Below, piece after piece: positions 8,234 through 16,780 of a stretch of 64,000 bases of DNA. Source of the DNA: Halopiger djelfimassiliensis (GTDB taxonomy: Archaea; Halobacteriota; Halobacteria; Halobacteriales; Natrialbaceae); NCBI RefSeq assembly GCF_000455365.1, contig NZ_HG315686.1:753888-817887 (forward strand). The letters are read 5' to 3'. Position numbers and translations under genes: made by a program. Numbering within the stretch: position 1 is the stretch's first letter; each line of letters opens with the position of its first letter. The notes beneath the pieces are model-generated. The model made no database searches. It saw nothing but the letters and a program-made list of their open reading frames with translations, and was not told where the DNA came from.

Positions 8234-11021
8234 ATTGTCCCTCCAGAAGACTCGCTACGGTTTGGTAAAACGGCCCAGGATTGTTCTCTAGGTCGTCGAA
8301 CACAGCTGCAGCGTGCTCAGCTGTCCAGTCCGTTGTCTGGGGGTCAAGAATGAACTTGTTGCCGACTCCGAAGTATATGTCGTAGTCACTATCGCTGGCT
8401 TCTGCTGGATCTGGTGTCCATGTACGATGGTTTCGGATGTAATCAAATTCAACGTGAGGACTGTTAGCGACGAAGAAGTCGCTATGGAAATCACTTAGAT
8501 GGAGTATGATTTCTCGGTCAGGAATATTAACATCGACGACTTCTACTGGGACACCACGCTCTATCTGCCGGGGGCTTCCCCATTCGTCCCGATGGATTCC
8601 ATCGTTGTAATCCCATTCTACCGCATTCGCTACCAATCGAGACCCTGACGTAGTTCCTTCGGATCCTTTTAGCCTACATGAATTCGCAACGCGATCTTCG
8701 TTAGCAAATTCTCGTCTATCATAGATCAATGTACCTCGTATGATTTGGTCGTCCCCATCTATTTCCGTTTCTTCAACTTTCACAATCGCCGATTTCCCCG
8801 TTCTGACCCGTTCACGTGGGGATTTTGCGTAGTGGCGGAGAGTATCTTGTCTATTTGAGAAGTGCTCAAGGTTGACGTAGTCTTCGGATGCTTTCCGGAG
8901 GGTTGACTGTCCGAGATCGAACTCCGGAATATCGGGGAGTGGAATCGGTGATTTACCCATAAATGGGTTGTGGTAATAAGATAAGCTATGTTCAATGTGT
9001 TCAAGTGCTTGGCAAATTTTCTCCCCGAGAAATCCGATATCTTCCGGTATGATGCGGGTGTTCCTCTTCTCAGAATCGTGCCACTTATATGAGCGAATCT
9101 CCCACTTCTGTCGGTTTGATGTTGCCCAATCCGTGTCAAGTTTCCCGACTGCGGCCCAGATGTACTCTAGAGGTAATTGATTATCGAAGCGAGCACGCGC
9201 TGGATACCAACCATCTTCGTCTTCCACGTGAGGATCGATTACCATCTCCCCGTCATCGTTTCTCTGATAAGTAACCCGATAGTTGAAGAAGTTCCGATTA
9301 AAGACACTCCAAAGATCAATCTCAGTACCATCTTCACGTTCACCCGTCCATTCATCTGTCTCAAAATATGGGATTTCGTCACCACATCCACAGCGACAGT
9401 CTTCATTGTACGCTTGGTCCAAAATTGGGAGTAGGCCAGTGGACGTAAATTGAAGCGAGAATCGATCTTGGAGTTCATCCTGTAGGACCGATACCATTGG
9501 CTGGTCGATCGCTTGACGCAGGCCAAGCAAATCCCGGATTGCGCCGAAGCTTTCCGCGTCCCACTCTCCAATATGTCGTTTCACACCATCCATCAGGGCA
9601 TCTCTCTCCATCCGAGAGAAGAAATACAGATGGATCGTAGCCTCATCGTCACTGCCAGATATAGCATCAATAGCCCTGAAAAGTTGCTCAAAGAAATCAG
9701 CCAACAGTTCCCCCTCGACCTCAATCTGCTCTTCTTTGTCGTCTGGGAGCCTTTCCGAGACGGTTGAGAAAGATAGTGAATTGATTGGGGAGTTAGTGCG
9801 TGCGACCCGACCAGCGAGCATGGCGATGCTGTCACGCATGTAGTCTTCGCGGACATAGATATAACACCGAATCATGCTCCCACCTTGGTAGTCCATATAT
9901 TGCTGCTGACTAGGCGTTGGATCGTCTTCAGGAAGTGTACCCTGGCCTGATCCCTGCAATGGCCGTATCCATGGTTGTGTAGCGGCTTCAGGATGCTTGT
10001 CCTGTTGGTCTTCATCAATAATACCGCCTAAAACGGCCTGTGCTCGTTGGACTATTTCATCAAGACCGTCACCAATCACCGGTTCGTCAAGTAATTCTTG
10101 GACCTTCTCTTCATTTCGAGATGTTAACTCCCTGTAGTTGTCAGGTTGAGGACTATCTGGCACCTCTTTGAGACGAGCTAGTTGCGTTATAGTTTCGATA
10201 TCGTGATTATTGAGTACGCGCTGTTCTCCTTCGGTGAGCCCGAGAAGAGCAAGGTTTCGGGTCTCAATAGCATGACTGAAACAATCCTCACTATAGAGAC
10301 AGTAATTGCACTTGCCGCTAAGACGGTAGTTGACAGAATCATCTTCGGCAATTTGGTCAGCTTTCCCCCCTTCACGAAGCATCCGACGCACGTCCCCTTC
10401 AACAACACTTAGGTCGGGGACGGTGGGAAAGGAATCAGGATCATTGCCGTAGAATTCCTCGGACTCCCGATGTACGATGCCAGCATTGATGGCTGGATCG
10501 AAACCACTGACTTGCAGGTGACGCCGAAGCAAAAGGCTATAAATGGCTGCTTGGATCTGATGATACGGTTGGTCCTCGGTTGAAGACTTAATCTCTAAGA
10601 TATGCGCGTTGAGCCGATCGTCCTCGTACCAAAATGCAATAAGGTCGGCTTGGCCCTTGATCGGCCATGCGTCGATACGGCCCCAAAGAGAGGGTTGATA
10701 GACTAATATTAGTCCCTCTGTTTCTATTGCCTTTTCAGCTATATTAGAGATATTTCGTTGAATAACTGGGAGAGTGTCTGAAAACTCGTCGGGTAGATCC
10801 CACTCATCTCGGGCCTCCGCATTGATGAACTCTGCAGCTTCTTCACGAAGGCCCTCAAGTACATCCTCCTCGAACTGATTTCCGGCCTCTGATAGGAAAA
10901 CACCTAATTCATCCTGTGCACCGTCATCTGGTCCCACTGACTGCTTCAGGTATCGGGGACACTCTTCGAACCCCACCCAAAGACCGACATTAGAGGCATT
11001 TATTGGGTCTCGATCAGACAC
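8226..11021 (-). CDS. Cas4/AddB-like Fe-S PD-(D/E)XK nuclease, large
   Basis: A 931-residue protein starting with GTG. Residues 1-250 form a RecB-family nuclease: Asp126, Glu143-x-Lys145 and the Gln155...Tyr161 box make the active site, and Cys21 with Cys238, Cys241 and Cys247 would hold a 4Fe-4S cluster as in Cas4, AddB and Dna2. A helix-hairpin-helix-like segment follows near 260-300. The remaining 600 residues are unfamiliar; a Cys cluster (CRCGCGDE, around residue 535) may bind metal. Single TM0106-type proteins combine this nuclease, a hairpin, an RNase H fold and an SF1 helicase; here the helicase is the next gene. A TATA-like box about 30 bp upstream suggests its own promoter. Confidence 0.8.
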   Translation of the reverse strand: MSDRDPINASNVGLWVGFEECPRYLKQSVGPDDGAQDELGVFLSEAGNQFEEDVLEGLREEAAEFINAEARDEWDLPDEFSDTLPVIQRNISNIAEKAIETEGLILVYQPSLWGRIDAWPIKGQADLIAFWYEDDRLNAHILEIKSSTEDQPYHQIQAAIYSLLLRRHLQVSGFDPAINAGIVHRESEEFYGNDPDSFPTVPDLSVVEGDVRRMLREGGKADQIAEDDSVNYRLSGKCNYCLYSEDCFSHAIETRNLALLGLTEGEQRVLNNHDIETITQLARLKEVPDSPQPDNYRELTSRNEEKVQELLDEPVIGDGLDEIVQRAQAVLGGIIDEDQQDKHPEAATQPWIRPLQGSGQGTLPEDDPTPSQQQYMDYQGGSMIRCYIYVREDYMRDSIAMLAGRVARTNSPINSLSFSTVSERLPDDKEEQIEVEGELLADFFEQLFRAIDAISGSDDEATIHLYFFSRMERDALMDGVKRHIGEWDAESFGAIRDLLGLRQAIDQPMVSVLQDELQDRFSLQFTSTGLLPILDQAYNEDCRCGCGDEIPYFETDEWTGEREDGTEIDLWSVFNRNFFNYRVTYQRNDDGEMVIDPHVEDEDGWYPARARFDNQLPLEYIWAAVGKLDTDWATSNRQKWEIRSYKWHDSEKRNTRIIPEDIGFLGEKICQALEHIEHSLSYYHNPFMGKSPIPLPDIPEFDLGQSTLRKASEDYVNLEHFSNRQDTLRHYAKSPRERVRTGKSAIVKVEETEIDGDDQIIRGTLIYDRREFANEDRVANSCRLKGSEGTTSGSRLVANAVEWDYNDGIHRDEWGSPRQIERGVPVEVVDVNIPDREIILHLSDFHSDFFVANSPHVEFDYIRNHRTWTPDPAEASDSDYDIYFGVGNKFILDPQTTDWTAEHAAAVFDDLENNPGPFYQTVASLLEGQYE

Positions 11022-11043
11022 GAGATATCAATTGGAAACCGTT

Positions 11044-11055
11044 CTACATAAAACT
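11044..11055 (-). promoter_or_regulatory. Box A (TATA) for the nuclease-helicase-methylase operon
   Basis: Read on the minus strand, GTTTTATGTAG lies 25-33 bp upstream of the GTG at 11021, the usual place for an archaeal TATA element driving a leaderless or short-leader transcript. It sits in the only long gap (11022-11382) inside the leftward gene series. Confidence 0.45.
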
Positions 11056-11382
11056 TGTAGCAATTGATGGTATCCAATGGGAAATAGGGGAATGAACACA
11101 ATCTTTCTATTGTAGTTGATGTATCGGTAACCAGTTCCGATTAAATATGAATGTACTTCCCCCATTAATCATATAAGACCGCGAATGCGGAGATACTAGT
11201 TGGGTCAGCCTCGGCGTAGCCGCCAGTAAGACTACCAGGTTCGAATGAATCTGAACTCCGAAACAAAAGGTGGTCCAGCAGACGATTATTGATTGCACAG
11301 AGTGTTATATAATTTTGATTACTTATTAATGTATAGTATATCATTCAGTACAAATAGGTGTATGAGTGGAAAAGAGTACAAA
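11056..11382. other. Intergenic spacer inside the leftward series
   Basis: About 330 bp between the exonuclease and nuclease genes. A 63-codon leftward frame at 11107-11298 has no ribosome-binding site or convincing composition. A GGTTCGAAT string near 11240 recalls a tRNA T-arm but has no pairing stem. Apart from the promoter to its left I see nothing defined. Confidence 0.35.
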
Positions 11383-12399
11383 TTATAGGTCGAACAACGG
11401 TTCAACATCGGAAATAGCATAACGATATATCATTTCATATAATGCTCGATATTTAGGGCTACCTTTCGTGCTCGTGAGAAATTCTTGTCCAAAATACGGG
11501 ATATCGCTTCCACTTATAACAGGATCATCTAGTGGGCGATCTTCATCGAAGTTCCCAAGTTCTTTCTGGGTACGTCGCCAATCTGTAGGATCTATATTGT
11601 GATTATAGATATCCCAGTAGGTTTCAGGGACATCTGCGACGGTTTCGAGTGAGAGTCCTGGGCGCTTGAGATCATTATGAGTCAGTTGTGAGAAAAGCTT
11701 CTCGACCCGCTGCACCGTCTTTCCATCCCGCTGTTTGGTTGCTTGGCTAGCTAGTTCTGCTCGCGCTTGGATATGGCCCAGATCGAATTCGCCATTATAA
11801 GTGAGGAGTGTAGTTGCCTCTCGCGTTTCTAACCAATCACAGAGCGATTCAATAAGGTCTAATTCAGCTGCCGTTGATGAGCCTTCACGAAAGAGAACAT
11901 CGGTTTCGATTGGGCCGTCTGAGGACGGTTGATATCCAACACCGATGCACAATAATTCAAGGTGATTAGGATTATCTAAATCAAGTTCACCTTCCTCGAC
12001 AGTCTGGATCGTTTCGATATCCAGTGCCAGATTCCCATCAGCGCCGTCAGCCGTAGAGCTTTCATTTTCGTTCTCTTCAACATTGGAGAGGAGGTCTTTT
12101 GGTGGGTCAATAGGTTCAATACTCAGATCTCCAAAGTTCGGACGCAGTTCTTTTTGGCCTTGGTAGATGTTACCCGATGCACTTTGAAATAAGTACCATT
12201 GGTTTTCGACGAGATCATATTCTGGGCTTTGGTCAAATAGCGTGAGCTGGACGTCATTACCGTTGATATCTGTGAGAAGTACTCGTTCCCGAACGTTATT
12301 TCCCTCGTAGATGGCATTAACTTTCACAACTCTACTGATATCTTCATTCTGTTCTATATCATCGGCTACTGAAGTGGGTAATTCCATATCATGTTTCAA
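11383..12399 (-). CDS. OB-fold plus DEDD 3'-5' exonuclease
   Basis: A 338-residue protein with two parts. Residues 20-95 read as an OB-fold (VKVNAIYEG..., DVQLTLFD, ending near a YQGQKEL strand) of the RPA/RepA kind. Residues 122-338 are an RNase H-like exonuclease: Asp127 and Glu129 (LALDIET), Asn202/Asp206 (TYNGEFD) and Asp331 (AISD) supply the four acidic ligands. This matches DnaQ/PolB-type or YprB-like 3'-5' exonucleases. ATGs at 12399 and 12387 are both possible starts. The gene follows the MrfA-like helicase by 91 bp. The OB domain resembles the N-terminal domain of the Argonaute four genes upstream, which suggests both grip the same single-stranded DNA. Confidence 0.8.
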   Translation of the reverse strand: MKHDMELPTSVADDIEQNEDISRVVKVNAIYEGNNVRERVLLTDINGNDVQLTLFDQSPEYDLVENQWYLFQSASGNIYQGQKELRPNFGDLSIEPIDPPKDLLSNVEENENESSTADGADGNLALDIETIQTVEEGELDLDNPNHLELLCIGVGYQPSSDGPIETDVLFREGSSTAAELDLIESLCDWLETREATTLLTYNGEFDLGHIQARAELASQATKQRDGKTVQRVEKLFSQLTHNDLKRPGLSLETVADVPETYWDIYNHNIDPTDWRRTQKELGNFDEDRPLDDPVISGSDIPYFGQEFLTSTKGSPKYRALYEMIYRYAISDVEPLFDL

Positions 12400-12490
12400 T
12401 TACCGGCACGATAAAAACGGTCTGGATAGCAGTAGAAGCTCACGTGATGACTGTGGTACTGGTGTTATTAGCAGTGATCTACGCCCTTCA

Positions 12491-15223
12491 TTAGGAGTAG
12501 AAGACAACGGGACGGCGATCACCGCCGTACTTGTCATCAGGGTGGTATTCAGAAAGAGCATCACGGTCGTCGTCGCCAAGGAGTTGATTGAGGACGTCTA
12601 TGGCGGAGGCACGGAGGAGTGGTTTGTTGTCGTTGCCGCAGTGTTCGTCAAAGGTGCAGGCTGGGCAGCCATTGGGTTGTCCGCATTGGCAGTCACGGAG
12701 TTGGTCGCGGGCGCGTTCGGCGAGTACTTCAAAATTTTCGTAGATGGCGCGGGCAAATCCGAGGCCGCCGTCGACACCGTCGTAGATGAACCAACCGGAG
12801 GTGGTGCGGCCAGTGAGTTCCTGTGTGCGTTTTTCAAGGGCGTGGGTGGCGGCTTCGAAAGAGTCGCCAATGGAATCAGTGATCTCGTCGTATTCGGGGT
12901 GGGAATAATGAGTGTCCATGATGAGAGTAGCTAGGCCGCCGATGTCGTTTTTATCAACGCGGAGTTCAAGCGGGGCAGTTTGAATGGTGGCGTGTTCGGC
13001 GGCATGGAGGCCGGCGATGTATCCGAGGTGGGCGATACCGGTGTTTTCGGGGTCAACGCCGGTTTCGACGCCGAAGTCCTGATATTTGCGGACGAGTGCG
13101 GTTTCGACGTCTTCGGGGACTTCGATCCAGCAGAGTTGCGTGTCCATCAGAATCGGCGGTGTCCCGGTCGGGATTGCCTGCTGCTTCGGCTCGCTGTTGC
13201 CGATGTAAAGCTGGTCGTAGGAGTGGTGATGGACGAGGACTGTGCCGCGGCCGAAGTGGAGTGTAAACCCGTTAACTTCGCGGGATTCTTCGGAGTCAGC
13301 GTCGAGAACGTTGACTTTGTTGCGGGTTCGCGTGTAATACTCGCAATTGACAGGTTTGAGTTCGATGATGGGTTGTGGACGATCCTCGTCGATGTTGACA
13401 ACCTCGAATTGTTGTCCGTTCTGGAGACGGACTGCGCCTTCGTGATAGTCACGATAGGCGCGGTTCTGTTCGATGGGTTCTAAGTCGAGGTTGTCGGGGA
13501 GTCCCCACTTGTCACGGTCAACGTCGTCTGCGAGTTGGAGACGGTAGTCCGTGTCGGTGGTACCGTAGAGGTTAACGCGTTTTTGTGGACGACTTGGACC
13601 GGAGTAGTGGACAGCCGCGTCGAGGTAGCCGTCGACGAAGCCGACTTCGCGCCACATCTTGACGGCGGTTCGGAGTCGGTCTTCGTCGGCAAACGTGCCG
13701 ATATCTGATTCGTCGAGTGCGATCTCGTCGGCGGCGGCAAGGACGTGGGTTGCGAAGACGGAGTTATTTGAAGTATCGACGACGGCGTCTTCGACATCGT
13801 TTTCGAGGAGGTACTCGGGGTGGTTGAGGATGTACTGATCGAGTGTGCGATGGTCGCCGACGAGGACGGCAAGGCTACGGCTGGCTTCGCGGCCGGCGCG
13901 GCCGATGCGTTGCCAGAAGGATTGACGCTGTCCGGGGTAGCCCATAAGCACGGTCGCGTCGAGGTTACCGATGTCAATGCCGAGTTCGAGTGCAGATGTC
14001 GTTGCGAGACCGGTGAGGACGCCGTTTTTGAATTGGTGTTCGCGGGAGTGGCGGGTGCGGCGGCCGAGCCCAGCGTTGTACGCTTCTCGGCCGACGGTGG
14101 TCGAGCGGTCGTATTCGCGTGGGTTGTTCTGCCGGTGTTCGTCTGCGCGTTGGATACTGAGTTCGGTGAGTTTGCGGCTCTCGCAGAACAATAAGGTGCG
14201 GATGTCGCGGGAGGTTAGATGGTTGAAGACTTTTGGTGCTTCGACGCTGGCTGGGACCCGTTCGGCGACGAACTCGTCGTCATCATCCGCGGTCTCGGTC
14301 CCGTCATCGATGTCGAGGTTGAACGATTCTTCCTCGGGAGTGGGGTCGTGCGTTTTGTCTCGCGGCGGCGGGTTCCAGAGGACGATGTCGCGGGGACCGT
14401 GTGGTGAGCCGTCGTCATCAATGACGGTCACCGGAGCGTTGATAAGTTCCTCGGAGTGGTCGTTCGGGTTTCCGATCGTGGCTGAGGTGAGGACGTATTG
14501 CGGGTCGCCGCCCCAGTAGTCGGCGACGCGTCGCATCCGACGGAGAATCCACGCGACGTGCATTCCTTCGATGCCGGTGTAGGTGTGTGATTCGTCGATG
14601 GCGACGAGATCGAGGGCGCTGTAGAAGCGGCTCCACTTGTCGTGGTGTTCGAGGTAGACGTTGAGCCCGGCGAAGTTCGTGAGGATGACGTCGGCTTGTT
14701 CGCGGATGGCGCGCCGGTCACCAGTAGTGTCGCCGTCGTAGGTCTCGACGCGGATGTCCATCCCGAGCTGGTCGTAGAGCTCGTCGAGAGCTTCCTGTTG
14801 GTCTTTTGTGAGTGCCTTCATTGGGTACACGCATAGCGCGGTTGAGGCGGCGTTCTGTTCGGACGCTCTGGTCCCGTCGGAGTTGAGGACACCCGCATCG
14901 AGGAGATTCCGCGCGATTTGCAGGCCGTAAATGTGGGTTTTTCCGCTGGATGTGGAGGTCGTGACGGTGACGTTGTCACCTGTGTTGAGTGCGTTGAGTG
15001 CGTCGGCTTGATGGCTGAATAGGTCGTACGGGTACGGGTCGGCGAGTTCCGGGCGAAGTACCTCTGCTGTCGGAACTGTGTCCGCCGGCTTTGGTGGGAG
15101 TTCGATAGTTTCGATGTACTCTGAGTCCGGTGTGAGGCTGGTACGTGGGAATGTCTCGATGATGGTGTCTGCGTTAACGTCGGTACGAGCGTTCGCGTCG
15201 GTCGAGGTGGTGTCGTCACTCAT
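12491..15223 (-). CDS. DEAD/DEAH-box helicase with DUF1998 domain (MrfA/YprA-like)
   Basis: A 910-residue SF2 helicase. Gln72 is a Q-motif residue, Walker A is at 88-96 (TTSTSSGKT), DESH at 210-213 and motif VI (QRIGRAGRE) around 430. The C-terminal third carries the Cys-rich DUF1998-type module (Cys845, 847, 853, 856, 862), as in Bacillus MrfA (YprA), which with the exonuclease MrfB repairs mitomycin C damage; DrmB of DISARM also has DUF1998. Immediately upstream, one base away, is an MrfB-like exonuclease, so this looks like a complete MrfAB pair. Codon composition is very GC-rich at third positions, more so than the nuclease genes to its left. Confidence 0.87.
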   Translation of the reverse strand: MSDDTTSTDANARTDVNADTIIETFPRTSLTPDSEYIETIELPPKPADTVPTAEVLRPELADPYPYDLFSHQADALNALNTGDNVTVTTSTSSGKTHIYGLQIARNLLDAGVLNSDGTRASEQNAASTALCVYPMKALTKDQQEALDELYDQLGMDIRVETYDGDTTGDRRAIREQADVILTNFAGLNVYLEHHDKWSRFYSALDLVAIDESHTYTGIEGMHVAWILRRMRRVADYWGGDPQYVLTSATIGNPNDHSEELINAPVTVIDDDGSPHGPRDIVLWNPPPRDKTHDPTPEEESFNLDIDDGTETADDDDEFVAERVPASVEAPKVFNHLTSRDIRTLLFCESRKLTELSIQRADEHRQNNPREYDRSTTVGREAYNAGLGRRTRHSREHQFKNGVLTGLATTSALELGIDIGNLDATVLMGYPGQRQSFWQRIGRAGREASRSLAVLVGDHRTLDQYILNHPEYLLENDVEDAVVDTSNNSVFATHVLAAADEIALDESDIGTFADEDRLRTAVKMWREVGFVDGYLDAAVHYSGPSRPQKRVNLYGTTDTDYRLQLADDVDRDKWGLPDNLDLEPIEQNRAYRDYHEGAVRLQNGQQFEVVNIDEDRPQPIIELKPVNCEYYTRTRNKVNVLDADSEESREVNGFTLHFGRGTVLVHHHSYDQLYIGNSEPKQQAIPTGTPPILMDTQLCWIEVPEDVETALVRKYQDFGVETGVDPENTGIAHLGYIAGLHAAEHATIQTAPLELRVDKNDIGGLATLIMDTHYSHPEYDEITDSIGDSFEAATHALEKRTQELTGRTTSGWFIYDGVDGGLGFARAIYENFEVLAERARDQLRDCQCGQPNGCPACTFDEHCGNDNKPLLRASAIDVLNQLLGDDDRDALSEYHPDDKYGGDRRPVVFYS

Positions 15224-15224
15224 G

Positions 15225-16772
15225 TTAGAAGTCGGTGAGCCCGGCTTGTTGGCCGGTTGCGCCGCCGGTACCGCTGTCGGTCATGTCTCGACGTGTAGCG
15301 TTCGTAATGGCTTGGTAGACATGCCAGAGGGCGCGGCAGTCGTCTTCACAGTACGCTTTGTGGCGATCCCAGTCTGGTTCGGCTGCTGGGGAGTCAGGGT
15401 TCCGCATGAATTCTTGATACGCGGCTGCGGTTTGTGCCCCGGTCAGGCCGGTCCCAGCAAAGTCGTAGCCGAGCGCACGGGCGACGTGGTCGAGCTTGTT
15501 CGTTCGACCAGGGAGGAGGGCGTTCTTGTCGCCGACGGCCCATTTGTACAGGTCATAGGTCCAGACGTCATCCCATGCATCTACGTATTCGGGAAGGTGG
15601 TGTTCGAGGAACTGGGAGATGTGCCGGTAGTCGAATTTGTGGCCGTTCCACGTGAGTACGGTCCTGTCTTCGTGGTTGGCGAGGAACCACGTGATGAACG
15701 CTTCGAGTACGGGCTTCGGGTCCTTTGGGTGTTGCTTCTCGATGAACGCCTGATAGTCGTCGGTCGCCGGATCGTAGACGCCGAACTGCCAAATGATGGT
15801 TGGGGAAAGTCCGTCAGTTTCGATGTCGAGACAGAGAGGTGGGCGGTCATCACGTGTCTTGACTGGGGTTTTGTTCGTGAGAACGATCGGTTCACCAGAA
15901 TCAATGACGTCTGCGTGGGCGTGTATCTTCTCGGCAGTTGTCTGCCCGATGCCGGGTAGGTCGGTAAGGGTACTGACGGCAAGGTTCTGGATATCGCGTA
16001 TTGTTTGACATCCCTGTTTACGAAGTCGCTTGGCAGTGGACTGGCCGATTCCGTTCAGTGCTCTCAGTCCGAACTTGTCGGCGTCGACAGCTTCTGCTGC
16101 GACGGTCCCGTGAGGGGTACAGGTGTGCTGGGCGAACATCGAGCCCTGTAGTTCAGACGCGCCGAGCCCGGTGATCGGCACGTGGACTGGCGAGTGGTTG
16201 TGCGGTAGGGACCACTCGTGATAGTACTCGGCTGGTTGACCACCGGCAAGGACGGTTACCGGCTCGGTAAGCGTAGCGCTGATCGCCGCTAATTCCTTTG
16301 CGTTCGGGAGGGTCGTGGAGAGCGTCGTTGTATCCCACTCGACGGTGAGTTGGGGGATGAGGAGGAACGTTGCAGCCTCAGTGCCGGTCTGGCGTCCGCC
16401 CGAGGTAAGTTGGGTCTGGAGTCGTGTGAGGAGGTCCCGGCTTTGAACGGCTATAAGGTCTATTGTCTCAGGTGGCGGGGCTGTGTCAGGTGCCTCGTGA
16501 ACACCGGTGTTAGGGGAGTATCGGTAGTGATGGATGTGTTCCGCACCGTTGCCGAGCTGTGGGTGGATGACAGGGAGATTCGGAGCAGCGTCACGGGCGG
16601 TCGCGTACGCAGTAGGGTTTCGAGTCCCGGGAACGGTGACGAGGTCAGGGGTGAAGTACTGTACTGCGTCACGGACTGCCGGCTGTGACACCCGGTCCAG
16701 CGTCGATGCCGGGAGCGTCAGTAACTCTAAGTGCGCGTCAGCGTCCGTATTCCGAGCGGAATGTCCTGACAT
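15225..16772 (-). CDS. MrfB/YprB-like exonuclease with helix-hairpin-helix
   Basis: A 515-residue protein. Residues 232-290 hold tandem helix-hairpin-helix motifs (ALNGIGQSTAK, DLPGIGQTTAE) for DNA backbone binding. Residues 312-490 form a DEDD-type RNase H exonuclease: Asp316 and Glu318, Asn376 with Asp381, and Asp477/Asp478. The N-terminal 230 residues are unfamiliar. The YprB family pairs with YprA/MrfA helicases, and here the genes lie one base apart. The helicase would open damaged or targeted duplex and this enzyme would trim a strand. It starts eight bases after the Argonaute gene ends, so the three are surely cotranscribed. Confidence 0.85.
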   Translation of the reverse strand: MSGHSARNTDADAHLELLTLPASTLDRVSQPAVRDAVQYFTPDLVTVPGTRNPTAYATARDAAPNLPVIHPQLGNGAEHIHHYRYSPNTGVHEAPDTAPPPETIDLIAVQSRDLLTRLQTQLTSGGRQTGTEAATFLLIPQLTVEWDTTTLSTTLPNAKELAAISATLTEPVTVLAGGQPAEYYHEWSLPHNHSPVHVPITGLGASELQGSMFAQHTCTPHGTVAAEAVDADKFGLRALNGIGQSTAKRLRKQGCQTIRDIQNLAVSTLTDLPGIGQTTAEKIHAHADVIDSGEPIVLTNKTPVKTRDDRPPLCLDIETDGLSPTIIWQFGVYDPATDDYQAFIEKQHPKDPKPVLEAFITWFLANHEDRTVLTWNGHKFDYRHISQFLEHHLPEYVDAWDDVWTYDLYKWAVGDKNALLPGRTNKLDHVARALGYDFAGTGLTGAQTAAAYQEFMRNPDSPAAEPDWDRHKAYCEDDCRALWHVYQAITNATRRDMTDSGTGGATGQQAGLTDF

Positions 16773-16780
16773 GGTGGGGG

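Noticed and set aside
11211-11262. Possible tRNA suggested by GGTTCGAAT
   Set aside because: No pairing T-stem or acceptor stem can be formed around it.
12311-12934. Rightward 207-codon frame, and several similar frames at 13-17.5 kb and 38-41 kb
   Set aside because: Antisense shadows of high-GC genes; they lack start signals and known domains.
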